Origin: Gammaproteobacteria bacterium
Lineage (GTDB): Bacteria; Pseudomonadota; Gammaproteobacteria; HTCC5015
DNA length: 64,000 nucleotides
Direction of reading: 5' to 3'
Assembly: GCA_028284675.1 (NCBI GenBank)
Contig: JANQRI010000028.1
Span: 28,356 to 92,355 of the forward strand
The position numbers and the translations under genes were made by a program. Below, piece after piece: positions 51,273-59,280 of this stretch. Below the pieces are notes generated by a model. That model had not been told where the DNA came from, did not search any database, and saw nothing but the letters and a program-made list of their open reading frames with translations. Position 1 is the stretch's first letter, and the number at the start of each line of letters is the position of its first letter.

Positions 51273-52595
51273 ATGTCAAACGAGAGAGCATTTGTAGTCA
51301 ATACCACATACTCAGCCTTTAATACCCCCCGCGCGCAACAAGCCGTTGTCATGTACAGCTACTGGGCAGCCACTCTGGGTGATGGCGCTGCCAGAATCGT
51401 GGTACCGCTGTATTTCGCAACACTAGGATATTCCCCAATCAATATCGGCATAATGTTCGTCTGTTATGAACTTTTTGGTCTGCTGGCTAATTTCTTCTCA
51501 GGTTTTCTGATTAACCGCATTGGATATCGCTCCGCATTCCTGCTCGCACTGATAATGCATAGTGCTGCAGGTTTTGGCTATTTGATATTCGACCCTTCGC
51601 TGGCTCTGATCCCTGCAATGCTGCTAATCGGCTTATTACGCGCATGCAGAGGCATCGGTGAACAGCTGATTAAAACAACCAGCAGTGCCTGGATTAAACA
51701 GCTCGCACCAAAAAACAATAAACTCCTGCCTATCCAGACCCTACTTGGAGGCAATGAAACCGCAAAAGGTATCGGCCTGCTGGCAGGCGGGTTTTGCTTC
51801 GCCTGGCTGGGTTTCCAAATCACACTGGCGTTATTCGGCGTACTCACACTGATCGCAGCGTTATGCGCTGCACAATTTCTGGGTAATATCAATGAAAAAC
51901 GCAAAGTGTCTTATCGGAATTTTTTCTCGGTAAAAAAAGAAATGCGGGTATTGGCAATCGCACGGGCATTTTTATATGCAGGCCGCGATATCTGGCTGGT
52001 CATAGCCGTTCCGATCGCATTGACTCAAGGCGGCGTTTCCGCAATAGAAACCAGCGCAATACTGGCCGCAGGTTTTATTATTTTCGGCATCACACAACCT
52101 TTTTTTGCCCGGCTGCTAAAAGCCGAATTCGACATCGGTAATATTATCAAAAAGAAATGGCGTTATCGCAGCATCCTGCCACTCGCAACCGCAAGCTTGT
52201 CACTGGTGCCATTGCTGGCACTGCCTGCCCAAAATAGTTTACCGGTATTATTGGCAATCGTGCTGATCTACCACGTGCTCGCCGGCCTGGCAACTGTTCC
52301 CCACAATCATCTGCATTTAAAATACGCCAGCAGAAAATCAGCCTCGGTCGATATTGCATACTATAAGACGGTGGCACATATCGGCAAAGTGATCGCCGTT
52401 CTGGCTTCCGGCATTCTGTTACAGTACACCGGGTTAAGTGGCTGCATTATTGCCGCAAGCTTTTGCCTGATAGCCAGCAGTGCGCTCAGTACGGCACTAA
52501 CGATTGCAGCCAGAACCACAGTCACGGGGAATAAAGAAATAAACATTCAGACAACCGATGAACAAACTATCAATCATCGTAGACAGGGTTCGTAA
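51273..52595 (+). CDS. MFS permease, ArsJ-like
   Basis: 440 residues, about 12 membrane helices. The start region YSYWAATLGDGAARIVVPLY with FATLGYSPINIGIMF and YELFGLLANFFSGFLINRIG closely follows ArsJ, the exporter of 1-arseno-3-phosphoglycerate, in my recall of that family. However, no ars-type glyceraldehyde-3-phosphate dehydrogenase, arsR or arsC lies beside it, so the substrate may differ. An unusual polar C-terminal tail ends in QTTDEQTINHRRQGS. No strong Shine-Dalgarno is seen. The gene is divergent from cydA and convergent with the glycosylase gene. Confidence 0.82.
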   Translation: MSNERAFVVNTTYSAFNTPRAQQAVVMYSYWAATLGDGAARIVVPLYFATLGYSPINIGIMFVCYELFGLLANFFSGFLINRIGYRSAFLLALIMHSAAGFGYLIFDPSLALIPAMLLIGLLRACRGIGEQLIKTTSSAWIKQLAPKNNKLLPIQTLLGGNETAKGIGLLAGGFCFAWLGFQITLALFGVLTLIAALCAAQFLGNINEKRKVSYRNFFSVKKEMRVLAIARAFLYAGRDIWLVIAVPIALTQGGVSAIETSAILAAGFIIFGITQPFFARLLKAEFDIGNIIKKKWRYRSILPLATASLSLVPLLALPAQNSLPVLLAIVLIYHVLAGLATVPHNHLHLKYASRKSASVDIAYYKTVAHIGKVIAVLASGILLQYTGLSGCIIAASFCLIASSALSTALTIAARTTVTGNKEINIQTTDEQTINHRRQGS

Positions 52596-52633
52596 CTTAG
52601 CAGAAGCGTATGCCACACAGAGATACCACCAGC

Positions 52634-53215
52634 TTATACAGGGCCGATGATTTCAAATACACGCTTACGCAGCACAGGCAACAATTCAGCTTCAAACCAT
52701 GGGTTTCGCCGTAGCCAAATATTATTCCTGGGACTCGGATGCGGAAGCGGCACCACCGCCGGCCAATACTTATGCCATGACTGCACCCTTTCGGTCAAAG
52801 AGGAACTGGGGTTATAACAATGATAGGCCTGGGCATACTTACCCAACACTAATGTAAACTCTAAATTCACCAACATACCAAGCAACTGCTCCCGCCAGGC
52901 CGGTGCACATTCAGGCCGAGGCGGGAGATCACCTGATTTCCCGGAACCGGGAAAACAAAAACTCATCGGCAGAATTGTGATATATTTCGGGTTATAAAAA
53001 ACCTCACGGCTAACACCCATCCATTCGCGCAAACGATTACCGCTGGCATCATCAAACGGCACACCTGAGTGATGAACCTTTTTACCGGGTGCCTGACCGG
53101 CGATTAAAATTTTGGCCTTAGGGTGAAACTGAAACACAGGCCGGGGCCCCAGCGGCAAACCTTTACAAATATTACAACCCCGAACCTGATTCAACAATGC
53201 TGCCAGTGAAGCCAT
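52634..53215 (-). CDS. Uracil-DNA glycosylase-superfamily protein
   Basis: 193 residues. The N-terminal CNICKGLPLGPRPVFQ and ILIAGQAPGKKVHHSGVPFD-DASG segments fit the family-4/5-like group of UDG-fold proteins (motif A GQAPG), and LPHPSPRN resembles the HPSP motif B. The protein has one N-terminal Cys-x2-Cys but I do not see all four cysteines of the Fe-S family 4, so activity on uracil is uncertain. The family is often annotated simply as uracil-DNA glycosylase family protein. It is convergent with the MFS gene. Confidence 0.85.
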   Translation of the reverse strand: MASLAALLNQVRGCNICKGLPLGPRPVFQFHPKAKILIAGQAPGKKVHHSGVPFDDASGNRLREWMGVSREVFYNPKYITILPMSFCFPGSGKSGDLPPRPECAPAWREQLLGMLVNLEFTLVLGKYAQAYHCYNPSSSLTERVQSWHKYWPAVVPLPHPSPRNNIWLRRNPWFEAELLPVLRKRVFEIIGPV

Positions 53216-53285
53216 TAAAACACTTTAAAACCTCTTACTTTCGTTCAATTGTTCCCCGTAACGCGATCGAATATAATTTAACAAT

Positions 53286-53318
53286 GCGTATAGCTAGGAA
53301 GCCAGCCAGGCTATACGC
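53286..53318 (+). promoter_or_regulatory. Perfect 9-base hairpin before the orphan gene at 53347
   Basis: GCGTATAGC (53286-53294) and GCTATACGC (53310-53318) pair perfectly around a 15-base loop, 28 bases before the ATG. No T-run follows on the plus strand. It may be an operator or a leader RNA structure. Confidence 0.5.
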
Positions 53319-53346
53319 TATCAACAAAGCTCGGGGGCCAACAACC

Positions 53347-53637
53347 ATGCAGCAGCGGTTTACAAACACGCTTTCACAGCTCAGCTATGCGGTGAAAACA
53401 TCATTAGCATTTGATGAGCAGACAAATAATACCAGCTATAAGCAGCAGGTGCGCTTACTGGAAGATTCAAACACTCCGGCCTGCCCGATCAATGTGTCTG
53501 CCGGTTATCCTTATACTGAGTTTGAGGAAATTACCCGGGTGCTTGAATCCATTATCGAGAAAATTTTGCTGCCTGGCATAAAGCACGCACTTATCAACCA
53601 CCTCAAAGTCGTGCACACTACCGACTCAAAGTCGTAA
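53347..53637 (+). CDS. Orphan protein of unknown function, 96 residues
   Basis: Preferred start ATG 53347 (MQQRFTNTLSQLSYAVKTSL), about 8 bases after a GGGGG run that can serve as ribosome-binding site; the frame opens earlier at 53197 but that part looks non-coding. No signal peptide. The chain has two helical parts (residues 1-20; 58-85, ITRVLESIIEKILLPGIKHA) around a polar loop with two cysteine-containing turns (NTPACPINV). I do not recognise a family. Preceded by a strong hairpin and followed by a 314-base non-coding region. Confidence 0.55.
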   Translation: MQQRFTNTLSQLSYAVKTSLAFDEQTNNTSYKQQVRLLEDSNTPACPINVSAGYPYTEFEEITRVLESIIEKILLPGIKHALINHLKVVHTTDSKS

Positions 53638-53951
53638 CATACTGAAAATTAAAACAAAACTCATATATACCTGAAATTGCTTACCAATGGCATATTACTT
53701 TAGTCTGAGTTTTCTATATCCGACGCTATACATTATACCTAGCGAATGCCGGATACTCCCTTCCGACCGCTTCTAATATAATTATTGTCAAGTCGGGTTG
53801 AACCACATTTCAACTCGATTTCATACGCTTAGCCAGATCCTAGACCGCAGCCACGCATACCGAGCAGCGACCCTTCGGTGGCGTGCATTATCGAGCCGGT
53901 CGCAAGCCCCAAATAACCGGGCCTGCAAGAAGACAACGATGGAGACAAGCA
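53638..53951. other. Non-coding region with hairpin, before the orphan gene at 53952
   Basis: 314 bases. A TATAAT at 53777-53782 lacks a good -35. A 9-base stem with one G-U pair occurs at 53794-53817 (arms CGGGTTGAA and TTCAACTCG). A smaller stem CGCTA/TAGCG lies near 53724-53744. No coding frame is supported. It is probably a regulated leader of the next gene. Confidence 0.45.
53794..53817 (+). promoter_or_regulatory. Stem-loop in the leader of the gene at 53952
   Basis: Arms 53794-53802 and 53809-53817 pair over 9 positions (one G-U) with loop CCACAT. It stands 12 bases after a TATAAT, so it could be at the 5' end of the transcript. Confidence 0.4.
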
Positions 53952-54170
53952 ATGTCCAATGACTTAATACCCACATACAGCCTACCCACCTACGACCCGA
54001 CTGACGGGCTCTGGCATCAGGATATTAATTACACCGATAAAGAGGGGAACCGCTGGGGTGAGCCAATATCGTTTGTCGCCCCGGAGAAAAGTATGCTGCC
54101 GAACCCTAACGTTGAGCTTAGCCGGCATACCCCTAATAGAGAAGCAGCCCGCTCACTGGCAGCGGTTTAA
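53952..54170 (+). CDS. Orphan small protein, 72 residues
   Basis: Start ATG 53952 (MSNDLIPTYSLPTYDPTDGL) follows GGAG with good spacing (GGAGACAAGCA-ATG); the longer frame from 53883 is not used. The protein is polar, with tyrosine/proline-rich N-terminus, a WHQDINYTDKEGNRWGEP centre that may form a beta hairpin, and no signal peptide or membrane helix. I do not recognise a family. It has a long structured leader and is followed by 508 non-coding bases. Confidence 0.6.
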   Translation: MSNDLIPTYSLPTYDPTDGLWHQDINYTDKEGNRWGEPISFVAPEKSMLPNPNVELSRHTPNREAARSLAAV

Positions 54171-54240
54171 CAGTTACAAGCCTTCTGATCACCCAAAAAC
54201 TTCAAATAAAATACCGTTTTGCAGTATTCATCAGTAGTAT

Positions 54241-54445
54241 GGATGGCTGACTTAGTGGACCTTTACCATCCTGCAAATTGCGCGAGGATACATGCGCTCT
54301 TTTCGGGCAGGTAGCAAAACCCCTCTGGAAGCAACCTTCCAGTGACGGCTCCTAAAGTGCCAGGAGCAACGGATACCTGCCGGCTGGTAAGCCAGCAAGT
54401 ATCGTATGCCCCGTCCCCTTCTGCCTTTCAAGCTACTTCCGGCAT
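54241..54445. ncRNA. Candidate structured RNA with a three-way junction
   Basis: Within the 508-base gap 54171-54678. P1: GGCAGGTA (54306-54313) with TACCTGCC (54374-54381), 8 pairs. Inside it P2: CTGGAAG-CAAC-CTTCCAG (54325-54342), 7 pairs, and P3: GCTCCT (54348-54353) with AGGAGC (54362-54367), 6 pairs. Directly after P1 is P4: GCTGG-TAAG-CCAGC (54383-54396). Upstream is GGATGG (54241-54246) with CCATCC (54266-54271). All listed stems are perfect. The fold does not match a riboswitch, ribozyme or attC site that I know. The strand is undetermined; it may be a leader of the response regulator gene, a separate small RNA or a repeat element. Confidence 0.5.
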
Positions 54446-54586
54446 GCTCCGAAATAGAGTTTATCCCTGTCATCTAAGAACACCCTGGTTTCTCTGTGGT
54501 ATAGCCCGAACGAAGTTCCGCCGGTTGGTTCATCATTGCGATATCACCCTGTTAGTAGCTGATTTGCGTGTACAATAACGCTATAC

Positions 54587-54614
54587 TTCAGACCTGCCTA
54601 TCGGATATTATAAT
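54587..54614 (+). promoter_or_regulatory. Predicted promoter of the LuxR-type regulator gene
   Basis: TTCAGA (54587-54592, 4 of 6) and a perfect TATAAT (54609-54614) with 16 bases between. Immediately downstream is TAGTCT-GTAA-AGACTA (54615-54630), a perfect 6-base inverted repeat that could be an operator over the start site. Confidence 0.5.
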
Positions 54615-54678
54615 TAGTCTGTAAAGACTATGTGGATTACCCTAACGCCAACACCTGCTGACACACCTAAGGACAAAC

Positions 54679-55314
54679 GTGAACATCCTTATCGTCGACG
54701 ATCATGAGCTGTTCAGATTCGGGCTACACCAGTTACTGAAATCGCAGTCAAACTGTGAAAACGTTTTCGAAGCCAAAAGCAGCGCAGAAGCGCTCTCAAC
54801 CCTGTCTGAAAAAAGCTCTGAAATTCAGTATATTTTTTTGGACCTAACCCTGCCGGACAGTGACGGCTGTGACAGCATCAACAAAATCAAGGATCTCTAT
54901 CCAAATATTCCCATCGTTATTATTTCGGCACATGCAAACAAACGCCTCGCTGAAGAGGCTCTGCGAATCGGGGTTCGGGGCTATATACCGAAAACCGCTC
55001 ATAATCAGGAAGTCTGCGATGCAGTCAAACAAATCGTCAATGGCGAAATATTCGTGCATAAGTCAGTACAAAGTAAGCATGTGCTTTCGGGGTCAGTATC
55101 AAAAGACAATGTGAGCCTTACACAAAGACAAACCGAAATACTCCAACTAATAGATCAGGGCCACACCAACTACCAGATTGCACAGCAACTGGAAATTTCT
55201 GAAAATACCGTGCGTGCACATGCATCTTCGATTTTGAACGTACTCAAAGCCGCCAACCGCACTGAAGCCTGTTTTCTGGCCAGGCGACTCGGGCTGCTTT
55301 ACAGTCCGGCTTGA
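54679..55314 (+). CDS. LuxR/NarL-family response regulator
   Basis: 211 residues. Receiver domain (1-120): acidic pair in LIVDDHELFRFG, phospho-acceptor Asp in IFLDLTLPDSDG (about residue 54), Thr/Ser and Lys in VIISAHA and YIPKTAHN. C-terminal HTH of the LuxR type (about 145-205: LTQRQTEILQLIDQGHTNYQ and ISENTVRAHASSILNVLKAA). The start is a GTG with TAAGGA five bases upstream; no ATG fits. It is convergent with two hybrid histidine kinases of the DLRQP type, which often pair with LuxR-type regulators, so these are its likely partners. Confidence 0.93.
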   Translation: MNILIVDDHELFRFGLHQLLKSQSNCENVFEAKSSAEALSTLSEKSSEIQYIFLDLTLPDSDGCDSINKIKDLYPNIPIVIISAHANKRLAEEALRIGVRGYIPKTAHNQEVCDAVKQIVNGEIFVHKSVQSKHVLSGSVSKDNVSLTQRQTEILQLIDQGHTNYQIAQQLEISENTVRAHASSILNVLKAANRTEACFLARRLGLLYSPA

Positions 55315-55362
55315 CCTATACGCCCAAGCTTTTTAGCCAGATTATTTTCGCATGTCGAAGAC

Positions 55363-57135
55363 CTAATCACCGGTAACACCTGTTTTATGCTCCGGTTTTT
55401 TCTCATCCGGCTTTATCATAAGCAGTGAAATCAAAATGTTCAGCAACTGATCCGGATGCAGCGGCTTCGGCAACCATTTCAGCCCGGTAGCCTCGATGTC
55501 TTTTATACTCCCAATCTGCGTTTCACCGGTCACAATAATCACCGGTACCGGCTGAGCAAACCGGCTTTGCAATGCCTCTACCACATCCACACCGGTTTCA
55601 TCCTCACTTAAACGATAATCGGCGATTATCAGATCAGGCTCGATTTGCTCACACTCAATCAGCTCCAACGCCTCCGCTTTATCTGCCACAGAAAGCGCAA
55701 TCCCACCCCAGGAATCAAGCAACAAACTCAAGCTCTCACGAATATCCGCATCATTATCAACGACCAGCACGACTTTATCGGTGAAATGCTTTTTAAACAT
55801 CACCACATTATCACTTAATGACTCGGTTTCATGATCAACATCACCCAATGGCACTCTCAACGAAAATACCGTGCCTTTGTCCTCAACCGAACTTAAGTGT
55901 AAATCACACTCCAACAGCGAAGTGAGCCGCTTTACAATGGCCAGCCCCAAACCCAAACCCTGATGGCTCTCTGTTTTTGAACCGCTTAACTGATAATAAT
56001 CATTAAAGATTTTTTCATGTTCCGCCTCAGGAATTCCCGGCCCGGTATCCCAAACCTGTAATAGACAATGATCCTGGCGACGCCGGCAACACACCAGCAC
56101 CGCACCTTCTGCTGTGTAGTGAATTGCGTTTTCTATCAGGTTACCGAGTATACGTTCCAGCTGGCTGGGGTCTGTATAGAGATAGACATCTGATGGACTG
56201 AAAAACCGTAGCCGCAGCCCTTTTAAGCCGGCCGCGTATTCGTTGGCATGTTGCAAACGCTCAAACAATGATTTTACCGATACATTACGACGATCCACCT
56301 GCACAGTATTGGAATCCAGCTTACTCATATCCAGCAACGACTTCAGCAATGACTCCAGTGCATCGAATGAAGCCATCGCTTTTTTGAGCATCATGTTGTC
56401 ACCACTGAACCGGTCACGCAAAATGCGCAGGTAAAAACCTAACGCCTGCAAAGGCTGGCGTAAATCATGACTGGCCGATGCGATAAATTCAGACTTGGCC
56501 TGATTCGAAATCTCCGCCTCCTGCTTCTCTTTATTCAGCGCAATCTGCCGCTCCAGCTGAAGTTTAAATTTAACGTTATTGATCCTGGAAAATCCGGATG
56601 AGACATATATGTGCAATAACATCAATGTCGCCATGGTTAAGCTGATAAGGTCGCCACAAAATATTAATGCCGGCATTGCGAGCACCACACAAGGCATTAC
56701 AAACGAACCCAGCTCAGCTTGCAGATGCGTGGTCGACTTCGCACCGGAAATAACCGCACTGATTACCGCAACGATAATCACTCCATACTCACGCGGCATA
56801 ACCGGATAAACAGTCCACATCAGCAAGCCCATATTGATTCCGTTAAACGTAGACGTCCACTTGGAAACAAATTTATGTATTTTTGAATCGATATACGCAC
56901 TGCCGATTCGTTTTGTGTAATACGTAAAAGCGCCGGCCCTGGTTAATATAACCACCCAAAAGCTGAACATCCACAACAACAGAAATACACGTGGTGCGAC
57001 ATTCCAAAATGCAGCAGTCAGTATAACGGTTACCAATAAAGAGCCTAACGTAGCGAATGCGTAAATCCCACCAACTGCTTTTAACTGCTCTGCGCCCTGG
57101 TCTTCGACTTTTACCTCATCGATTTCAGCAGCCAT
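55363..57135 (-). CDS. Hybrid histidine kinase, tandem paralogue 1
   Basis: 590 residues. An N-terminal region of about six membrane helices (25-180) is followed by a coiled linker (QLERQIALNKEKQEAEISNQ), the HisKA domain with His223 in SASHDLRQPLQALGFYL, a HATPase_c domain (NLIENAIHYTA, WDTGPGIPE, GLGLGLAIVKRL) and a C-terminal receiver (LVVDNDADIRESL; phospho-acceptor in LIIADYRLSE; Lys in WLPKPLHPDQ). A GGGAGATAAAT leader gives a strong ribosome-binding site. It is nearly identical to the next kinase except in the first two helices and the last ~25 residues. The signal sensed is unknown. Confidence 0.93.
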   Translation of the reverse strand: MAAEIDEVKVEDQGAEQLKAVGGIYAFATLGSLLVTVILTAAFWNVAPRVFLLLWMFSFWVVILTRAGAFTYYTKRIGSAYIDSKIHKFVSKWTSTFNGINMGLLMWTVYPVMPREYGVIIVAVISAVISGAKSTTHLQAELGSFVMPCVVLAMPALIFCGDLISLTMATLMLLHIYVSSGFSRINNVKFKLQLERQIALNKEKQEAEISNQAKSEFIASASHDLRQPLQALGFYLRILRDRFSGDNMMLKKAMASFDALESLLKSLLDMSKLDSNTVQVDRRNVSVKSLFERLQHANEYAAGLKGLRLRFFSPSDVYLYTDPSQLERILGNLIENAIHYTAEGAVLVCCRRRQDHCLLQVWDTGPGIPEAEHEKIFNDYYQLSGSKTESHQGLGLGLAIVKRLTSLLECDLHLSSVEDKGTVFSLRVPLGDVDHETESLSDNVVMFKKHFTDKVVLVVDNDADIRESLSLLLDSWGGIALSVADKAEALELIECEQIEPDLIIADYRLSEDETGVDVVEALQSRFAQPVPVIIVTGETQIGSIKDIEATGLKWLPKPLHPDQLLNILISLLMIKPDEKKPEHKTGVTGD

Positions 57136-57291
57136 ATTTATCTCCCTTTATATTAAACTTCCACGCAAGCCGGCGCTGATTCTAAACCAGAAAAACTTTT
57201 TTATTTTTTTACATTCTTCTGATCTGTATTGGCTTAAATACTATCCAAACCATTAAGTTACCAGGCGCTATGGAATCAGCAAACCTATCCA

Positions 57292-59040
57292 CTACACCCA
57301 TCCTGCGCTCTTATCTTGCATGGTTAACACTGCAACTAAAATACTCATCAACTGATCCGGATGCAGCGGCTTCGGCAACCATTTCAGCCCGGTAGCCTCG
57401 ATGTCTTTTATACTTCCCATCTGCGTTTCACCGGTCACAATAATCACCGGCACCGGCTGAGCAAACCGGCTTTGCAATGCCTCTACCACATCCACACCCG
57501 TTTCATCCTCACTTAAACGATAATCGGCGATTATCAGATCAGGCTCGATCTGCTCACGCTCAATCAACTCCAACGCCTCCGCTTTATCTGCCACAGAAAG
57601 CGCAATCCCGCCCCAGGAATCAAGCAACAAGCTCAAGCTCTCACGAATATCCGCATCATTATCAACGACCAGCACGACTTTATCGGTGAAATGCTTTTTA
57701 AACATCACCACATTACGACTTAATGACTCGGTTTCTGTATCAACATCACCCAGTGGCACTCTCAACGAAAATACCGTGCCTTTGCCCTCAACCGAACTTA
57801 AATGCAAATCACACTCCAACAGCGAGGTCAGTCGCTTTACAATGGCCAGCCCCAAACCCAAACCCTGATGGCTCTCTGTTTTTGAACCGTTTAACTGATA
57901 ATAATCATTAAAGATTTTTTCATGCTCCCCCTCAGGAATTCCCGGCCCCGTATCCCAAACCTGTAATAGACAGTGATTCTGACGGCGCCGGCAACACACC
58001 AGCACCGCACCTTTTGCTGTGTAGTGAATTGCGTTTTCTATCAGGTTACCGAGTATACGTTCCAGCTGGCTGGGGTCGGTATACAAATACGCATCGGATG
58101 GACTGAAAAACCGTAGCCGCAACCCTTTTAAGCCGGCCGCATATTCGTTGGCATGCTGCAAACGCTCAAACAATGATCGCACTGATACATTTCGACGATC
58201 CACCTGCACGGTGTTGGAATCCAGTTTACTCATATCCAACAGAGATTTCAGCAATGACTCCAGCGCATCGAATGAAGCCATCGCTTTTTTTAACATCATA
58301 TTGTCGCCACTGAACCGATCACGCAAAATGCGCAGGTAAAAACCTAACGCCTGCAAAGGCTGGCGCAGATCATGACTGGCCGATGCGATAAACTCTGATT
58401 TGGCCTGATTCGAAATCTCCGCCTCCTGCTTTTCTTTATTCAGCGCAATCTGCCGCTCCAGCTGGAGTTTAAATTCAACGTTATTGATCCTGGAAAATCC
58501 GGATGAGACATATATATGCAATAACATCAATGCCGCCATGATTAGGCTGATAAGGTCGCCGCAAAATATTAATGCCGGCATTGCAAGCACCACACAGGGC
58601 ATTACAAACGAACCCAGCTCCGCTTTCAGATGCGTGGTCGACTTCGCACCGGAAATAACCGCACTGATTACCGCAACGATAATCAGCCCATACTCACGCG
58701 GCACAACCGGATAAACAGTCCACATCAGCAAACCCATATTGATTCCGTTAAACGTGGACGTCCACTTGAAAACAAATTTATGCATTTTTGAATCGATATA
58801 CGCACTGCCGATTCGTTTTGTGTAATACGCGAAAGCAACCACCCTGACCACTATAACCGCCCAGTAACTAAACGCCCATAACAACAGAAATACACGTGGT
58901 GCGACATTCCATAATGCAATCGTGGTTAAAAAGGTTGATAAAAACATGCCCACTGCGGTGATTGTATAAACCCCGCCAATTGCTTTTAATTGCTCTGCGC
59001 CCTGATCTTCGACTTTTGCCTCATCGATTTCAGTAGCCAT
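57292..59040 (-). CDS. Hybrid histidine kinase, tandem paralogue 2
   Basis: 582 residues with the same order of parts as its neighbour: membrane region, DLRQP-type HisKA, HATPase_c and receiver. From residue ~75 to ~560 only scattered residues differ, whereas helices 1-2 (GVYTITAVGMFLSTFLTTIA) and the C-terminal tail (VLTMQDKSAGWV) are clearly different. All catalytic motifs are intact. The gene lies upstream of paralogue 1 (155-base gap) on the same strand; both have the same GGGAGATAAATATGG start context. Its promoter region holds four TTAGAA/TTCTAA hexamers and a CRP/FNR-like site shared with the divergent hemerythrin gene. Confidence 0.93.
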   Translation of the reverse strand: MATEIDEAKVEDQGAEQLKAIGGVYTITAVGMFLSTFLTTIALWNVAPRVFLLLWAFSYWAVIVVRVVAFAYYTKRIGSAYIDSKMHKFVFKWTSTFNGINMGLLMWTVYPVVPREYGLIIVAVISAVISGAKSTTHLKAELGSFVMPCVVLAMPALIFCGDLISLIMAALMLLHIYVSSGFSRINNVEFKLQLERQIALNKEKQEAEISNQAKSEFIASASHDLRQPLQALGFYLRILRDRFSGDNMMLKKAMASFDALESLLKSLLDMSKLDSNTVQVDRRNVSVRSLFERLQHANEYAAGLKGLRLRFFSPSDAYLYTDPSQLERILGNLIENAIHYTAKGAVLVCCRRRQNHCLLQVWDTGPGIPEGEHEKIFNDYYQLNGSKTESHQGLGLGLAIVKRLTSLLECDLHLSSVEGKGTVFSLRVPLGDVDTETESLSRNVVMFKKHFTDKVVLVVDNDADIRESLSLLLDSWGGIALSVADKAEALELIEREQIEPDLIIADYRLSEDETGVDVVEALQSRFAQPVPVIIVTGETQMGSIKDIEATGLKWLPKPLHPDQLMSILVAVLTMQDKSAGWV

Positions 59041-59063
59041 ATTTATCTCCCTTCATATTGGGC

Positions 59064-59112
59064 TTAGAACCCAGCCGATACTGATTCTAAATTAGAATTT
59101 ATCCAGTTAGAA
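59064..59112 (-). promoter_or_regulatory. Cluster of TTAGAA hexamers upstream of kinase 2
   Basis: TTAGAA/TTCTAA occurs at 59064-59069, 59085-59090 (opposite strand), 59092-59097 and 59107-59112. The middle pair makes a perfect 15-base inverted repeat ATTCTAA-A-TTAGAAT (59084-59098). In kinase 1 the matching place keeps only the first half (ATTCTAAACCAG), so the site looks specific to kinase 2. Confidence 0.45.
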
Positions 59113-59126
59113 AATATATCCGACAA

Positions 59127-59142
59127 TGTGATCATGATCACG
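59127..59142. promoter_or_regulatory. CRP/FNR-family binding site, divergent region
   Basis: TGTGA-TCATGA-TCACG matches the CRP consensus TGTGA-N6-TCACA at 9 of 10 positions; its centre is a perfect 14-base palindrome (59128-59141). The core TGAT-CATG-ATCA also fits an FNR/Anr-type site lacking the outer T/A. It lies 85 bases before the kinase 2 ATG and about 140 before the hemerythrin gene. Confidence 0.65.
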
Positions 59143-59280
59143 ATTAATTTTTATTCTGGCGCCTATGCTTGAGCAGGTAGGAATACTTACATGCCTTTGC
59201 TTGCATACCAGATCACTGCCACCGGATTTTGTAAAGCAACCGCATCAGCATAACAATATCAGCATATCGGAGGGAACAGC

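Noticed and set aside
54294..54400. Cobalamin or c-di-GMP riboswitch reading of the three-way junction
   Set aside because: CAGGAG and TACCTGCC resemble parts of the cobalamin consensus and GCAAAACC resembles c-di-GMP-I, but the B12 box and the GGGACGCAAAGCC block are absent.
54241..54445. Integron attC site
   Set aside because: No R'/R'' core sites, no integrase and no gene-cassette layout; the fold is a multibranch junction rather than one long imperfect hairpin.
54342..54578. 78-residue plus-strand frame over the structured RNA region
   Set aside because: No ribosome-binding site, basic and Pro/Ser-rich random-like translation, and it coincides with the strong RNA stems.
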